Source: Myxococcales bacterium (lineage in GTDB: Bacteria > Myxococcota_A > Polyangia > Polyangiales > Polyangiaceae). From it: a stretch of 46,023 bases of DNA. Below are positions 17,821-26,006 of the stretch, one piece after another. Location: positions 1 through 46,023 of the forward strand of contig JANYHK010000091.1 in assembly GCA_025359105.1 (NCBI GenBank), given 5' to 3'. The first letter of the stretch is position 1. Each line of letters begins with the position of its first letter. Position numbers and translations under genes: made by a program. Below the pieces are notes generated by a model, which saw only the letters and a list, made by a program, of their open reading frames with translations, was not told where the DNA came from and did not search any database.

Positions 17821-17861
17821 GGCAATTCTCCTCGTTGAGTTCGATGCGTTGGTCGCTCCGA

Positions 17862-17877
17862 AGCAACGACCGGGCCG
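17862..17877 (-). promoter_or_regulatory. Candidate sigma-54 promoter of the aldehyde dehydrogenase gene
   Basis: On the minus strand the sequence reads CGGCCC-GGTCG-TTGCT. The invariant GG (-24) and GC (-12) are spaced as in TGGCAC-N5-TTGCW. The predicted start lies about 30 bases before the ATG at 17820, leaving room for the GAGGAG ribosome site. The neighbouring divergent gene encodes a sigma-54 activator, which strengthens the call. The -24 box matches only 4 of 6 positions. Confidence 0.55.
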
Positions 17878-17924
17878 CTCCGCGCGTCACGGGGCTCGGC
17901 CGTGGGTTCACGCCTCGGCGCGAT

Positions 17925-17939
17925 TGACGTGTCGCGTCA
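17925..17939. promoter_or_regulatory. Inverted repeat TGACG-N5-CGTCA, possible activator site
   Basis: A perfect 5-5-5 inverted repeat lies about 50-75 bases upstream of the candidate -24 box. It sits in the spacer between the sigma-54 activator gene and the aldehyde dehydrogenase. Its place fits an upstream activating sequence. No binding data are available. Confidence 0.35.
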
Positions 17940-18048
17940 GTTGCAGCGCGAGGGCTCGACCGTTGTAGCGAAACGAGACGGGCTCTGCCGCGCCGCGACA
18001 TGCAAATCGCGCGGTGACCGCGGGCCTTCCGCGTGGGAGACTTCACCC

Positions 18049-19908
18049 GTGCTGATCCTCGACGAGTCCCGCGCGCCGCTGCTCAAAGAGCGGTGGGAGC
18101 GCGCCTCGCGCCTCGGCGTGCGTGCGGACGGCGACGCGTACCCACAGGGCGCGAGCGGGCAGGACCTTGCGGTGCGGCGAGATCGCCTCGGCGACGTGTT
18201 CCGCGAGGAGCGCGCGCTCCTCGAGCCGATCAGCGAACAGCTCGGCGCGCGCGGGCTCGTCGCGCTCGTCGCCGATGCGGACGGCGTGATCGTGGCGACG
18301 CACGGCGGCGGCGCGCTGTCGCCGGCAGCGCGTGTGCGTCTGGTCGAGGGGGCGTGCTGGAGCGAAGGCGCGCGCGGCACCAACGCGATCGGTACGGCCA
18401 TCGTGGAGAAGCGCGCGGTCGCCGTCCTCGGCGGCGCGCACTTCGAGCAGCGCAATCGAGGCCTCTTCTGTTACGCCACGCCCATCTGCGACGGGTACGG
18501 CGATCTCGTCGCCGTGCTCGACGTCACGGGCGATCTGGCCTTGCACGATCCGGCCGTGGGCGTGGCGGTCCAGGCGGCGGGGATCGCCGTGGAGCGGGCG
18601 CTTCGGCGCTTCGCGTTCGCGCGCGCTGGCGCCGGCGTCCTGTCGGCCATCGAGCGGCTCGTGCATCGCGCCGCCTCGCCCACGCTGCTCGTCGAGGCGA
18701 CGGGCGCCGTACGCATCGCCAACACGTCAGCGCTCCAGGCGTTCCCAGCCGTTGGCGCGCTCTCGTGCGAACGGCTCTTCGGGCTCCCGTTCACCGAGCT
18801 CGATCTCCTCGCGCGGGCGGGCGACCGCAACGTTCGCTTCGAGACGCGGTCGGCGGCGTACCGCGTCGAGCTCGAACCGATCCTAGGGCCGAGCGGGCGC
18901 GCGCTCGCCGTTCTCGTGCACCTGGACGCGCACGCGCCGCACGCCGAGCGTCCCGCGGCGCGGCCGAGCAGCCCGTCGTCGTCCTACCCCGCGTTCGACG
19001 CGATCCTCGCGCAAGACGCCGGCGTCGTGCGCGCCAAGGTGGCGGCGGCGCGCTTCGCCGCGACGAGCCTCCCGGTGCTCCTGCTCGCGGAGACGGGCAC
19101 CGGCAAGGAGCTCTTCGCCCGCGCCATCCACGACGCCAGCCCGCGCGCGGGTGGCCCGTTCGTGCCACTCAACTGTGGTTCCCTCGCGCCGTCGCTCCTC
19201 GAGAGCGAGCTCTTCGGCTACGCGCCCGGAGCTTTCACTGGCGCGTCGCGGGCGGGCTCCGAGGGGCGCCTCGGCGCGGCCAACGGCGGGACGCTGTTCC
19301 TCGACGAGATCGCCGAGATGCCGGAGGCCCTGCAGGCCGCGCTGCTCCGTGTCCTCGACGACGGCGTGTACCACCGCGTGGGCGAGTCCAGGCCGCGTCG
19401 CACCGACTTCCGACTGGTGTGCGCGACGTGCCGCGATCTGCCCGCTCTCGTCGACGAACGGGCTTTCCGTCAGGATCTCTTCTACCGGATCCACGGCGCC
19501 CTCGTGACCATCCCGCCGCTACGAGCGCGCACCGATCGCGTCTGGCTCGCGGAGGAGCTCCTCGGCCGGGCGTCCGATCACCCGCCGCCCCTCGCCGACG
19601 ACGGGCGCGCGTGGATCGTGGAGCACGACTGGCCAGGCAACGTGCGCGAGCTGAAGAGCGCCCTCACGCATGCGGTCGCGCTCGCCGACGGTCACGCGGT
19701 CGGGCGCGCTGACTTCCCGCGAGTTCTCCTGGGACGCTCGCGCGCCGCGCCGATGGAGCGGCCCAGGACGCGCGACGAGCTGATGCGTGACGCCGTCCGC
19801 GAGGCGGTGCACGCGTGCAACGGCAACCTGAGCGAAGCGGCGAGGCGCCTCGGTGTCGCGCGCAGCACCGTGTACAGGGCGATGCGCGGCGAGCCATCCA
19901 GGGACTGA
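18049..19908 (+). CDS. Sigma-54-dependent Fis-family activator, AcoR-like
   Basis: A 619-residue regulator. An N-terminal GAF-type sensor region (about 55-190) contains [15 protein letters not shown], the AcoR-like signature. A PAS-like part covers about 200-300. The AAA+ domain has the Walker A variant AETGTGKE (near 347), the sigma-54 contact loop GAFTGA (near 393) and Walker [10 protein letters not shown] (412-420). A C-terminal Fis helix-turn-helix ([18 protein letters not shown]) completes it. The GTG at 18049, with GGGAGA 9 bases upstream, is preferred over a longer frame from 17902, because the extra residues look unstructured. It probably activates the divergent aldehyde dehydrogenase-DUF779 operon. 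Confidence 0.9.
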   Translation: MLILDESRAPLLKERWERASRLGVRADGDAYPQGASGQDLAVRRDRLGDVFREERALLEPISEQLGARGLVALVADADGVIVATHGGGALSPAARVRLVEGACWSEGARGTNAIGTAIVEKRAVAVLGGAHFEQRNRGLFCYATPICDGYGDLVAVLDVTGDLALHDPAVGVAVQAAGIAVERALRRFAFARAGAGVLSAIERLVHRAASPTLLVEATGAVRIANTSALQAFPAVGALSCERLFGLPFTELDLLARAGDRNVRFETRSAAYRVELEPILGPSGRALAVLVHLDAHAPHAERPAARPSSPSSSYPAFDAILAQDAGVVRAKVAAARFAATSLPVLLLAETGTGKELFARAIHDASPRAGGPFVPLNCGSLAPSLLESELFGYAPGAFTGASRAGSEGRLGAANGGTLFLDEIAEMPEALQAALLRVLDDGVYHRVGESRPRRTDFRLVCATCRDLPALVDERAFRQDLFYRIHGALVTIPPLRARTDRVWLAEELLGRASDHPPPLADDGRAWIVEHDWPGNVRELKSALTHAVALADGHAVGRADFPRVLLGRSRAAPMERPRTRDELMRDAVREAVHACNGNLSEAARRLGVARSTVYRAMRGEPSRD

Positions 19909-19944
19909 GCCTCCGCCCCGGCCAGGCGCGGGTCCGTGCGCGCG

Positions 19945-21471
19945 TCAGTGCACCGCGCCGACGAGGAACGAGAACGCAGGGACGAGAACCTCCTCGGGGC
20001 TCGCGCCTCCCTGGGTGACGACGCCCGCGCGATCACGGGCGAAGCCGTGGTCACCGAAGACGTAGAGGAGGGTGCGCGCGGCCAGCGTCGCCGTGTGGCG
20101 CTGGATGGCTTCCGCCACGTTCGCGGCCATCTCGCGGAGCTCGTGCGCGCTGGTCGCCTCGGTGAGGCGCGACTGCACCGCGTCGAGCTTGTACACGTCA
20201 CGGTGGCCGATCTTCACGCGACGGATCGTCTCTGCGGTCCGCCCGCGCATCGGCTCCGCTTCGCTCTCGGGTGCGCTCTGCGCCCGCATGGCGTCGATGC
20301 CGTGGGCGAGCAGATCGAGCTGGCGGCCCGTGGTCGACGGTAGCGCGCTCCAGAGTATTTGCTCCTCGGCGAGGCTCGCGCGCGTGTCCAGGTCGCGCGT
20401 GAGGAGATCGCGGACGCGAAGGCCAACGTCGAAGCGCATCCCGTCGACGAGCAGCAGCTGCGTGGTGCGCGCGCCATGGAGCCGGGCGACCTTGGACGCG
20501 AGATCGGGCGCGTCGAACACCATGCGCGGGCGCTTGCCGGTCACGGCAAATGTGGGGCACGCCTCGGTGTAGGCGCGCGAGAAATTGCGCCGGAACTCGT
20601 CGCACGCCTGCTCGGCACGCGAGTCGTCGAGCCCGTCCTCGAGCGCGCGCGCGAGCGGCATGTACGCCTGCGCGAAGAGCCTCTCGAACGAGCCGAGGGG
20701 CTGCGGCCCGCGCGCGCCGGCGAGCGCGACGACCCACGGGCGCCAGATCTCGGGCGCCGGAAGCGGCGGGAGGGGGATCGGCGTCGGCGAAGGCGGGGCG
20801 GGTGCGGTGACGGCGGTGCGCACGGCGCGCTCGGGCGCGGCGATGGGCGCGGCGACGGGCGTGGCGATGGCGGCGCCGGTGACCGGGGTGATGGCGGCTT
20901 CGGAGTCGGCTTCGGCTTCGGCTTCGGCTTCGGAGTCGGCGTCGGCGTCGGCGTCGGCGTCGGTCGCGGGAGGGGTTGCGATCCGCGGCGGGAGAAGGAG
21001 CGAGGCGAGGGGGACCGGTGGCGCGTAGGCGTCGAGCGTCGCGTCGGCGGCATCGAGCGCGAGGACGAGCGGGGCGACGGAGGTGGCCTTCGCGAGGGCG
21101 CGGACGGTGCGGCTGTCGTCGGCGTCGAGGGCGCCGTCCTCGTCGATGAGGGCGCGAAGGGAGCCGAGGAAGATGGCGAGGCCGCGTGCCTGAGGGGGGA
21201 GGGCGTGGACGAGATCGATTGCGCGCACTGCCGCAGCGGGGCGGAGGCCGCGACCTACCAGGGCCCTCGCGACCGCCGCGTCGATGAGCTCGGCAAGACG
21301 ACCTCGCGACGTCACGGCGATCGCGTCGACGCGCGCTACGGTCGCGCCCTTGGCCACGAGCTCGGCCGCGACGCGGGCGCGCTCCTCGGCGGCGAGAAAC
21401 AGGACCGCCCCTTCGAGCGGAGGTGCGGACGCGAGAGGAACCGGGATCTCGAGTTGCAAACCGTCTGCCAT
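19945..21471 (-). CDS. Solitary PglZ-domain protein (alkaline phosphatase superfamily-like)
   Basis: A 508-residue protein. The C-terminal half carries PglZ-like marks: LLLVDGMRFDVGLRVRDLL (about 337-355) and the terminal YVFGDHGFARDR, then GGASPEEVLVPAF (about 470-500). The N-terminal half (1-200) is helical and Ala-rich. An Asp/Ala/Glu/Ser acidic repeat and an Ala/Pro linker lie at about 190-275. PglZ proteins belong to phage-defence systems such as BREX and to two-component-like enzymes, but no BREX partner (PglX, BrxC, BrxL) is nearby. The ATG at 21471 is chosen because the longer frame would run through the 6S RNA gene. No signal sequence. Confidence 0.7.
   Translation of the reverse strand: MADGLQLEIPVPLASAPPLEGAVLFLAAEERARVAAELVAKGATVARVDAIAVTSRGRLAELIDAAVARALVGRGLRPAAAVRAIDLVHALPPQARGLAIFLGSLRALIDEDGALDADDSRTVRALAKATSVAPLVLALDAADATLDAYAPPVPLASLLLPPRIATPPATDADADADADSEAEAEAEADSEAAITPVTGAAIATPVAAPIAAPERAVRTAVTAPAPPSPTPIPLPPLPAPEIWRPWVVALAGARGPQPLGSFERLFAQAYMPLARALEDGLDDSRAEQACDEFRRNFSRAYTEACPTFAVTGKRPRMVFDAPDLASKVARLHGARTTQLLLVDGMRFDVGLRVRDLLTRDLDTRASLAEEQILWSALPSTTGRQLDLLAHGIDAMRAQSAPESEAEPMRGRTAETIRRVKIGHRDVYKLDAVQSRLTEATSAHELREMAANVAEAIQRHTATLAARTLLYVFGDHGFARDRAGVVTQGGASPEEVLVPAFSFLVGAVH
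20896..20963 (-). repeat. TCGGCT/TCGGAG/TCGGCG hexanucleotide array in the PglZ-type gene
   Basis: About eleven six-base units of the form TCGGNN follow one another. They encode alternating Asp, Ala, Glu and Ser residues in the acidic linker. Since the unit is two codons, changes in copy number keep the frame. Confidence 0.8.
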
Positions 21472-21479
21472 CTCGTCGA

Positions 21480-21498
21480 TGTGCGCACAACGCGCACA
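21480..21498. promoter_or_regulatory. Inverted repeat TGTGCGC-N5-GCGCACA upstream of the PglZ-type gene
   Basis: A perfect 7-5-7 inverted repeat begins 9 bases before the ATG at 21471. It could be an operator or an RNA hairpin controlling translation of the PglZ-domain protein. No similar site was noticed elsewhere in the window. Confidence 0.4.
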
Positions 21499-21535
21499 GA
21501 ATGGCCCAATTTTCGGTGGCGGCACCCAGGCGGCG

Positions 21536-21564
21536 TTGACCGACCCGATGTCGCTCGTTACCTT
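21536..21564 (+). promoter_or_regulatory. Sigma-70-type promoter of the 6S RNA gene
   Basis: TTGACC (21536-21541), a 17-base spacer and TACCTT (21559-21564) form a housekeeping-type promoter. The -35 box matches 5 of 6 and the -10 box is weaker. Predicted initiation near 21567-21572 coincides with the 5' side of the closing stem of the 6S RNA. Confidence 0.6.
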
Positions 21565-21566
21565 CG

Positions 21567-21777
21567 AAGTGTTCCCTCTTCGAGGTTCGTGATTTCTCAA
21601 TCCATGGATCCCTTACTTGCAAGAACCAGGGAGGCCTTGGCCGCTCAGTGTGCACGCCGGGCCGCTCTCACGAGCGGATAACTCGGAAGCCTAAAGCGCG
21701 GTCATTCGCTTCCCACCTAGCCGCTGGCTAGGGGTTCATGCGATCAAGAACACGGCCAATCGCGGTAAGGAACGCTT
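21567..21777 (+). ncRNA. ssrS: 6S RNA (SsrS)
   Basis: The 211-base region folds like 6S RNA, which binds the sigma-70 holoenzyme and mimics an open promoter. The ends pair: AAGTGTTCC (21567-21575) with GGAACGCTT (21769-21777). The middle holds an apical hairpin CCGCTC-TCAC-GAGCGG (21661-21676). The 3' part has the family-like GAAGCCTAAA (about 21686-21695), then TTCCCACCTAGCC...GGCTAGGGGTTCA (about 21709-21738). This resembles GAAGCCU and the ACCUUG...CAAGGGUU hairpin of the E. coli 6S 3' bubble. A promoter and a strong terminator flank it. An alternative inner pairing TTGGCCG/CGGCCAA also exists. Exact ends are inferred. Confidence 0.8.
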
Positions 21778-21816
21778 GAACGGGCTCCGGAACAAACCGG
21801 GGCCCGTTCTCTTTTG
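21778..21816 (+). terminator. Intrinsic terminator of the 6S RNA gene
   Basis: GAACGGGC-T-CCGG (21778-21790), loop AACAAA, CCGG-G-GCCCGTTC (21797-21809), then TCTTTT. The 13-bp stem with one wobble pair and a T-run is a strong plus-strand terminator. There is no plus-strand protein gene just upstream, which supports the RNA gene. Confidence 0.88.
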
Positions 21817-21844
21817 TGGTTCGGTGGGCGGGCGAGCCCGCGCG

Positions 21845-24800
21845 TCAACGCACCTCACCCAGATCGACGAACGCGCGGTCGGCCATGACCACGTACGGGC
21901 GCTCCTCGAAGGTGAGGTTGCCTTTGCCGTCGTGGTCGACGATCTCCACCTTGCCCATGCCGTAGCCCATCGGTCCCTTCGAGTAGTAGTGAGCCTGCAG
22001 CGAGTACGGGCCCTTGCGATTTTCGCGCGCGCCGCGGACGGTGAAGCACTCGGGGCCGTAGCCGGTCGTGACGTCGGCGTAGAGCTCGCCTCCGCTCGCG
22101 AGGGTCGTCTGCCGGTAGTACGCGTGGCCGCCGTTGGCGTCGAAGACGTGGAAGTCGACGTCGTTCGCGTCGGTCTCCCAGTTGAGGACGAAGCGCAGGG
22201 ACGGGCCCCGCTCGACGAACGTGTTCTCGGCGTAGGTCCGCCCTTCGATCTCGCGCTGGCGCTTGGGATCATGCTGGATCCAGGCGGCGGCGACGAGGCC
22301 GAGATCCTCGCGCAGGATGCGGTCGACGCCGCGGAACCGCCCGGCGGGGTACGGCTGCTTGAGCCCGGTGCGGAGCGCCTCGAAGGCTCCCTCGTAATCG
22401 CCGTGCCGGAGGCGCGCGTAGGCGAGGAGCCGGTGGCTCGCCGGGTGATCGGGGCGATCGGCCTTCGCCTTCTCGTACGTGTCGAGCACGAGATCGGTCG
22501 CGCTCCCGCCGGCGGCGCGTTCGACGCGCTCGAGGCGTTCACCCGCGAAGCGGCGCATGTCGGCACGGCCGGGGAAGAGATCCACGATCGAGCCGTACGC
22601 GCGAGCGGCGGTCTTGGCGTCGCCGCTCTTCTCGAGGGCTTCGCCGAGGGCGACGAGGGCGAGGACGTCGCCGGGCTGATCGTGACGCCACTTGTGCGCG
22701 CGCTCGAGGGCCTCGCCGGTCGCGCCGCGTTCGAGGGCGCGCATGACCTCGCGGAAGATGCCGGTGTAGGGGTCGCCTTTTTCGGCGTCGGCGTCGGTGG
22801 TCGGAGTCGGAGTCGGAGTCGGAGTCGGAGTCGGAGTCGGAGTCGGAGTCGGAGTCTGATCCGGCGTCGGCGTCGGTGCAAAGGTGCCGCCCTCGGGGGC
22901 GAAGTCGATCGGGTAGAGCACCGTCACGATGCCGCCTTCCGGCTGCGGGAAATTCAGGTTGGCGAAGCCTCGCGTCACGCAGGCCACGACGGCCGGATCG
23001 GGGAGCGTCGAGCCGCCGTCTCCGGACGTGGCGACCGTGCCGTCGCGTCCGATCACGAAGCGGGTGACGACGCGGCCCTGGAGCTGCGCGTTCTGGCGCA
23101 GGCCGTTCTCGTAGCACAAGCGGAAGCGGCCGAAGTTCTGACGGACGATGCGCTGGATGACCTCGGGCGGCAGGCGGCCGCTGACGGTCGTGGCGCCGGT
23201 GCGGAGCTGCGGTACGCGGGTCGCGTGGGCGCCGCCGGCGCGGCCGGCGCCGCTGCCGAAGCCCTGTGCCTGCGCCTGACCTTGGGGCGCGGACGCGCCC
23301 GCGCCGTGGCCCACGGTGCCGATCGATCCCAGACCGATGCCTTCGCCGCGCCCGCCGCCGCCTTGCCCGACGGAGCTCGGGCTCGCGGAGCGCGGGGTCG
23401 CCGCTGCGCCGTCGTCGCGTCCCCACGGCGCGACCGGAGCGTTCGGATCACCACGCCCGCCGGTGGGCCCGCCGCCGCCTCCCTCACCGACGCCCGACAG
23501 ACCAAGGCCTCCCGCACCGAACGCGTCGCCGACGGAGTCGCCCCACATGTTCCCGCGGGCGCTCATCGGATCATTCAGGTTCGCGTCGAACGCCGGCGCG
23601 CCGGGCTTCGGCTCGAGCTTCGGCATCACGTGGCGCTTGCGCGTGACGCGCCCGCCGTCGACCGCGAGGACGTCGCCGAGGGCGCGCCGCGTCAGGCCGA
23701 AGCGCTCGTAGTCGCGTTCGGTCTCGAGGACGACGAGCGCCGTGTAGGGGCTCAAGACCCGGTAGGTGACGCTCAAGTCGATGACGTTCGCGCGGACCTT
23801 GGCCTTGTCGCCGACGCTTCTTCCAGAGCCCGCGTCGTCGCCGAGGCTCGCGATCTTGGCCCCGATCCACGCGCGCTCGAGGAGCGGCCTGTCGACCGCG
23901 CGCAGCGCGAGGTCCTGCGGCGCCGCGTCACCCAGCCGGAGCTTCGGCGTCGCCCCCTCCGGCACGTCGGCGTACACGAGCACCTCGTCGCCGGACTGGA
24001 CTCCGTCGATGCGTGCAGGATACACCCAGGTGGCCCCGGGTACCGACACGGCGACGTTCGAGCGCGTCGTCTCGCTCACCCGTCGAGCGATCTCCTGCGC
24101 CCCGCGCGCCGCGTCGACGACGACGCCGTCGCGCGCGAGGCCGGCGGTCACGAGCCGCCGCAAGGTGGCCTCGTCCCGGATGCCGCCGATGACGACCGCG
24201 TCGACGCGCTCGACGCCGCCCTCCTTCAGACCGCGCGCCGCGAGCACGAGCTTGTCCGCGTCGGTCTTGCCCGCCGTGGCAACGCCGTCGCTCATCACGA
24301 GCACGCGCGAGGCGCCACGGTGCGCCGCGGCCGCCTTGGCCCAGGAGAGCGCGCGCGACAGATCCGAGGCGCCGAGCGCGCCGCGAGCGAGAATGCGCTG
24401 CACGTCGTCGTCGCCGAACGCGGCAGCGTCCCCGTCGAAGATGGGCTCCACGTCCTGGTCGAAGCACGCGACGGTGAGCTTCGCGCCGTCGAGGCGTCGG
24501 GCGATGTCGACGAGCGTACGCGCCTGCTCGCGCAAGCCGAGGGCGCGCGAAGCGCTCGTGTCGAAGAGGACGATCGCCGACCTGATCGGGTCGGGGCTGG
24601 CGGTCGCCACCGGGCGCGCGCGCGCGAGGACCAGGTTGCCGCTGCGCAGCCCATCGCCGAGCTGGATGTGCCGTGACTCGAGGACGAAATCGCTCGTCGG
24701 CGCGGCGCTCGCCATGTCGAGCGACTGCAGCGGCGTCGCCTCGCCCGCGCGTGTCGCCTCGACGTGCAGCCGCCCGATCGCCGGCAGCCCGCGGAGGGGC

Positions 24801-25369
24801 AGTGTGTACGGAGCCTTCCCTTGCTCCTGCGAATAGGAGAGGAGGATCTCTTTCTTCGAGTGGGGGCGAATCGGAAAGACGCGGACGGTGAGCTCGTTGC
24901 CCCCTGCCTGCTCGAGGAGGGCCGGATCCTGCTTCCGGTGCAGCGCGTCCTCGTAGGCGACGCGCGCGCGCTGCTTCTCGACCATCTCGCCTTCTTGCCA
25001 CATGTCGTCGATCTTCATCGCGAAGCGGCTCAAGGCGGCGCCGGGCGGGAGGACGACGTGGAAGCGGCCCTCCAGCGTGCGGTTCTCGGGGTTCTCGAAC
25101 GTGAGGCGCAGCTCGGTGAAGCTGAGCGGATCGTCGACGACGGCGCGCGCGGTCATTTCGACCAGCGTGAGCCCGACTCCCTCCGAGGAGGTCAGGCTGA
25201 CGTAGGGCTCCGCTTCATGCGGCGACTCCTCGGCCATGGGGAGGGGGGCCTTCGTGGCGGCGCCGGCCGCGACGCGCGGAGCCAGGACGCTGTCGGTCCG
25301 CTGGCAGCTCCCGAGAACGAGCCCGAGAATCGCAAGAAGCCCGGCGCGCGTGAGATTTCGGATTCGCAT
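21845..25369 (-). CDS. Multidomain lipoprotein: VIT, VWA, AgmX/PglI-type, TPR and DUF2135-like domains
   Basis: A 1174-residue protein. Lipobox LVLGSC (Cys22). A VIT domain lies at about 55-185, and a VWA domain from about 262 with the metal-site motif DTSAS (DxSxS). A long Gly-rich linker covers about 590-730. An AgmX/PglI C-terminal-type domain near 736-835 (VIQRIVRQNFGRFRLCYENG) follows, the TonB-like module of gliding and adventurous-motility proteins. A Thr-Pro repeat (831-856), a TPR-like helical region (890-1030) and a DUF2135/YfaP-like C-terminus (FVLNWETDANDVDFHVFD) complete it. AGAGGG precedes the ATG at 25369. Likely a surface or periplasmic scaffold, perhaps for motility or adhesion; the order of domains is unusual. 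Confidence 0.85.
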   Translation of the reverse strand: MRIRNLTRAGLLAILGLVLGSCQRTDSVLAPRVAAGAATKAPLPMAEESPHEAEPYVSLTSSEGVGLTLVEMTARAVVDDPLSFTELRLTFENPENRTLEGRFHVVLPPGAALSRFAMKIDDMWQEGEMVEKQRARVAYEDALHRKQDPALLEQAGGNELTVRVFPIRPHSKKEILLSYSQEQGKAPYTLPLRGLPAIGRLHVEATRAGEATPLQSLDMASAAPTSDFVLESRHIQLGDGLRSGNLVLARARPVATASPDPIRSAIVLFDTSASRALGLREQARTLVDIARRLDGAKLTVACFDQDVEPIFDGDAAAFGDDDVQRILARGALGASDLSRALSWAKAAAAHRGASRVLVMSDGVATAGKTDADKLVLAARGLKEGGVERVDAVVIGGIRDEATLRRLVTAGLARDGVVVDAARGAQEIARRVSETTRSNVAVSVPGATWVYPARIDGVQSGDEVLVYADVPEGATPKLRLGDAAPQDLALRAVDRPLLERAWIGAKIASLGDDAGSGRSVGDKAKVRANVIDLSVTYRVLSPYTALVVLETERDYERFGLTRRALGDVLAVDGGRVTRKRHVMPKLEPKPGAPAFDANLNDPMSARGNMWGDSVGDAFGAGGLGLSGVGEGGGGGPTGGRGDPNAPVAPWGRDDGAAATPRSASPSSVGQGGGGRGEGIGLGSIGTVGHGAGASAPQGQAQAQGFGSGAGRAGGAHATRVPQLRTGATTVSGRLPPEVIQRIVRQNFGRFRLCYENGLRQNAQLQGRVVTRFVIGRDGTVATSGDGGSTLPDPAVVACVTRGFANLNFPQPEGGIVTVLYPIDFAPEGGTFAPTPTPDQTPTPTPTPTPTPTPTPTPTTDADAEKGDPYTGIFREVMRALERGATGEALERAHKWRHDQPGDVLALVALGEALEKSGDAKTAARAYGSIVDLFPGRADMRRFAGERLERVERAAGGSATDLVLDTYEKAKADRPDHPASHRLLAYARLRHGDYEGAFEALRTGLKQPYPAGRFRGVDRILREDLGLVAAAWIQHDPKRQREIEGRTYAENTFVERGPSLRFVLNWETDANDVDFHVFDANGGHAYYRQTTLASGGELYADVTTGYGPECFTVRGARENRKGPYSLQAHYYSKGPMGYGMGKVEIVDHDGKGNLTFEERPYVVMADRAFVDLGEVR
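22801..22854 (-). repeat. (TCGGAG)9 hexanucleotide repeat encoding a Thr-Pro linker
   Basis: Nine perfect TCGGAG copies, read on the minus strand as Thr-Pro pairs, link the AgmX-type domain to the TPR region of the VIT-VWA lipoprotein. Copy change keeps the frame, so the linker length may be polymorphic. Confidence 0.9.
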
Positions 25370-25478
25370 GGGGGGACCCTCTGGAGCGGGGTAGACAACC
25401 TTGGACCTCCGGAGTTCCGCCCGCGCGCGCGACGCCCCCGCGGCGGCGAAAATTGGCATATCCTCCCGCACCTACAGA

Positions 25479-26006
25479 ATGCGCCCCACGGTCGGCATCA
25501 TCATGGGCTCGAAGAGCGACTGGGACACGATGCAGCACGCCGCGGACACGCTGGCGTCGCTAGGTGTCCCCTTCGAGACACGCGTTGTGAGCGCACACCG
25601 CACCCCGGACCTCCTCTTTGCCTACGCGGCGGCGGCGGAGGGTCGCGGGATCGAGGTGATCATCGCGGGTGCCGGCGGCGCCGCGCATCTGCCCGGGATG
25701 GCCGCGGCGAAGACGGTGCTGCCGGTCCTGGGCGTGCCGGTGGAGTCCAAGGCGCTGCACGGGATGGACTCGCTGCTCAGCATCGTGCAGATGCCGGCGG
25801 GGATCCCCGTCGGCACGCTCGCGATCGGTCGCGCTGGCGCGGTGAACGCGGCGCTCCTCGCCGCGTCGATCCTCGGCGGTAAGGACGCGCGCGTTCGCGA
25901 GGCCGTCCGCGCCTTTCGCGAGAAGCAGACGCGCGCCGTTCTCGACGAACCCGACCCGCGCGGCGCGACGGCCCCGGCGCCGGCCTCGAGGAAGAAGAAG
26001 CCGTGA
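25479..26006 (+). CDS. purE: N5-carboxyaminoimidazole ribonucleotide mutase PurE
   Basis: PurE converts N5-CAIR to CAIR in purine synthesis. The 175-residue protein has GSKSDW near the start, SAHRTP and GGAAHLPGM, all active-site segments of class I PurE. A Lys-rich tail (ASRKKKP) ends it. The ATG at 25479 begins [14 protein letters not shown]; an upstream ATG at 25401 would add an unlikely Arg/Ala-rich leader. The TGA overlaps the purK GTG by four bases. It is divergent from the VIT-VWA gene. Confidence 0.95.
   Translation: MRPTVGIIMGSKSDWDTMQHAADTLASLGVPFETRVVSAHRTPDLLFAYAAAAEGRGIEVIIAGAGGAAHLPGMAAAKTVLPVLGVPVESKALHGMDSLLSIVQMPAGIPVGTLAIGRAGAVNAALLAASILGGKDARVREAVRAFREKQTRAVLDEPDPRGATAPAPASRKKKP

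Noticed and set aside
19945-21471. A BREX or Pgl phage-defence island
   Set aside because: Only a PglZ-like domain is present. No methyltransferase, ATPase, protease or kinase of those systems is in the flanking genes.
21472-21600. A longer N-terminus for the PglZ-domain protein
   Set aside because: It would overlap the 6S RNA gene and its promoter, and the added residues look unlike a folded region.
21601-21777. A tRNA gene in the structured region before 21777
   Set aside because: No cloverleaf, T-loop or acceptor stem could be formed. The pattern fits 6S RNA instead.
21776-24676. A 966-residue plus-strand open frame antisense to the VIT-VWA gene
   Set aside because: It is Arg/Ala-rich without domains, and the minus strand encodes clear VIT, VWA and AgmX-type domains. 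High GC creates long antisense frames.
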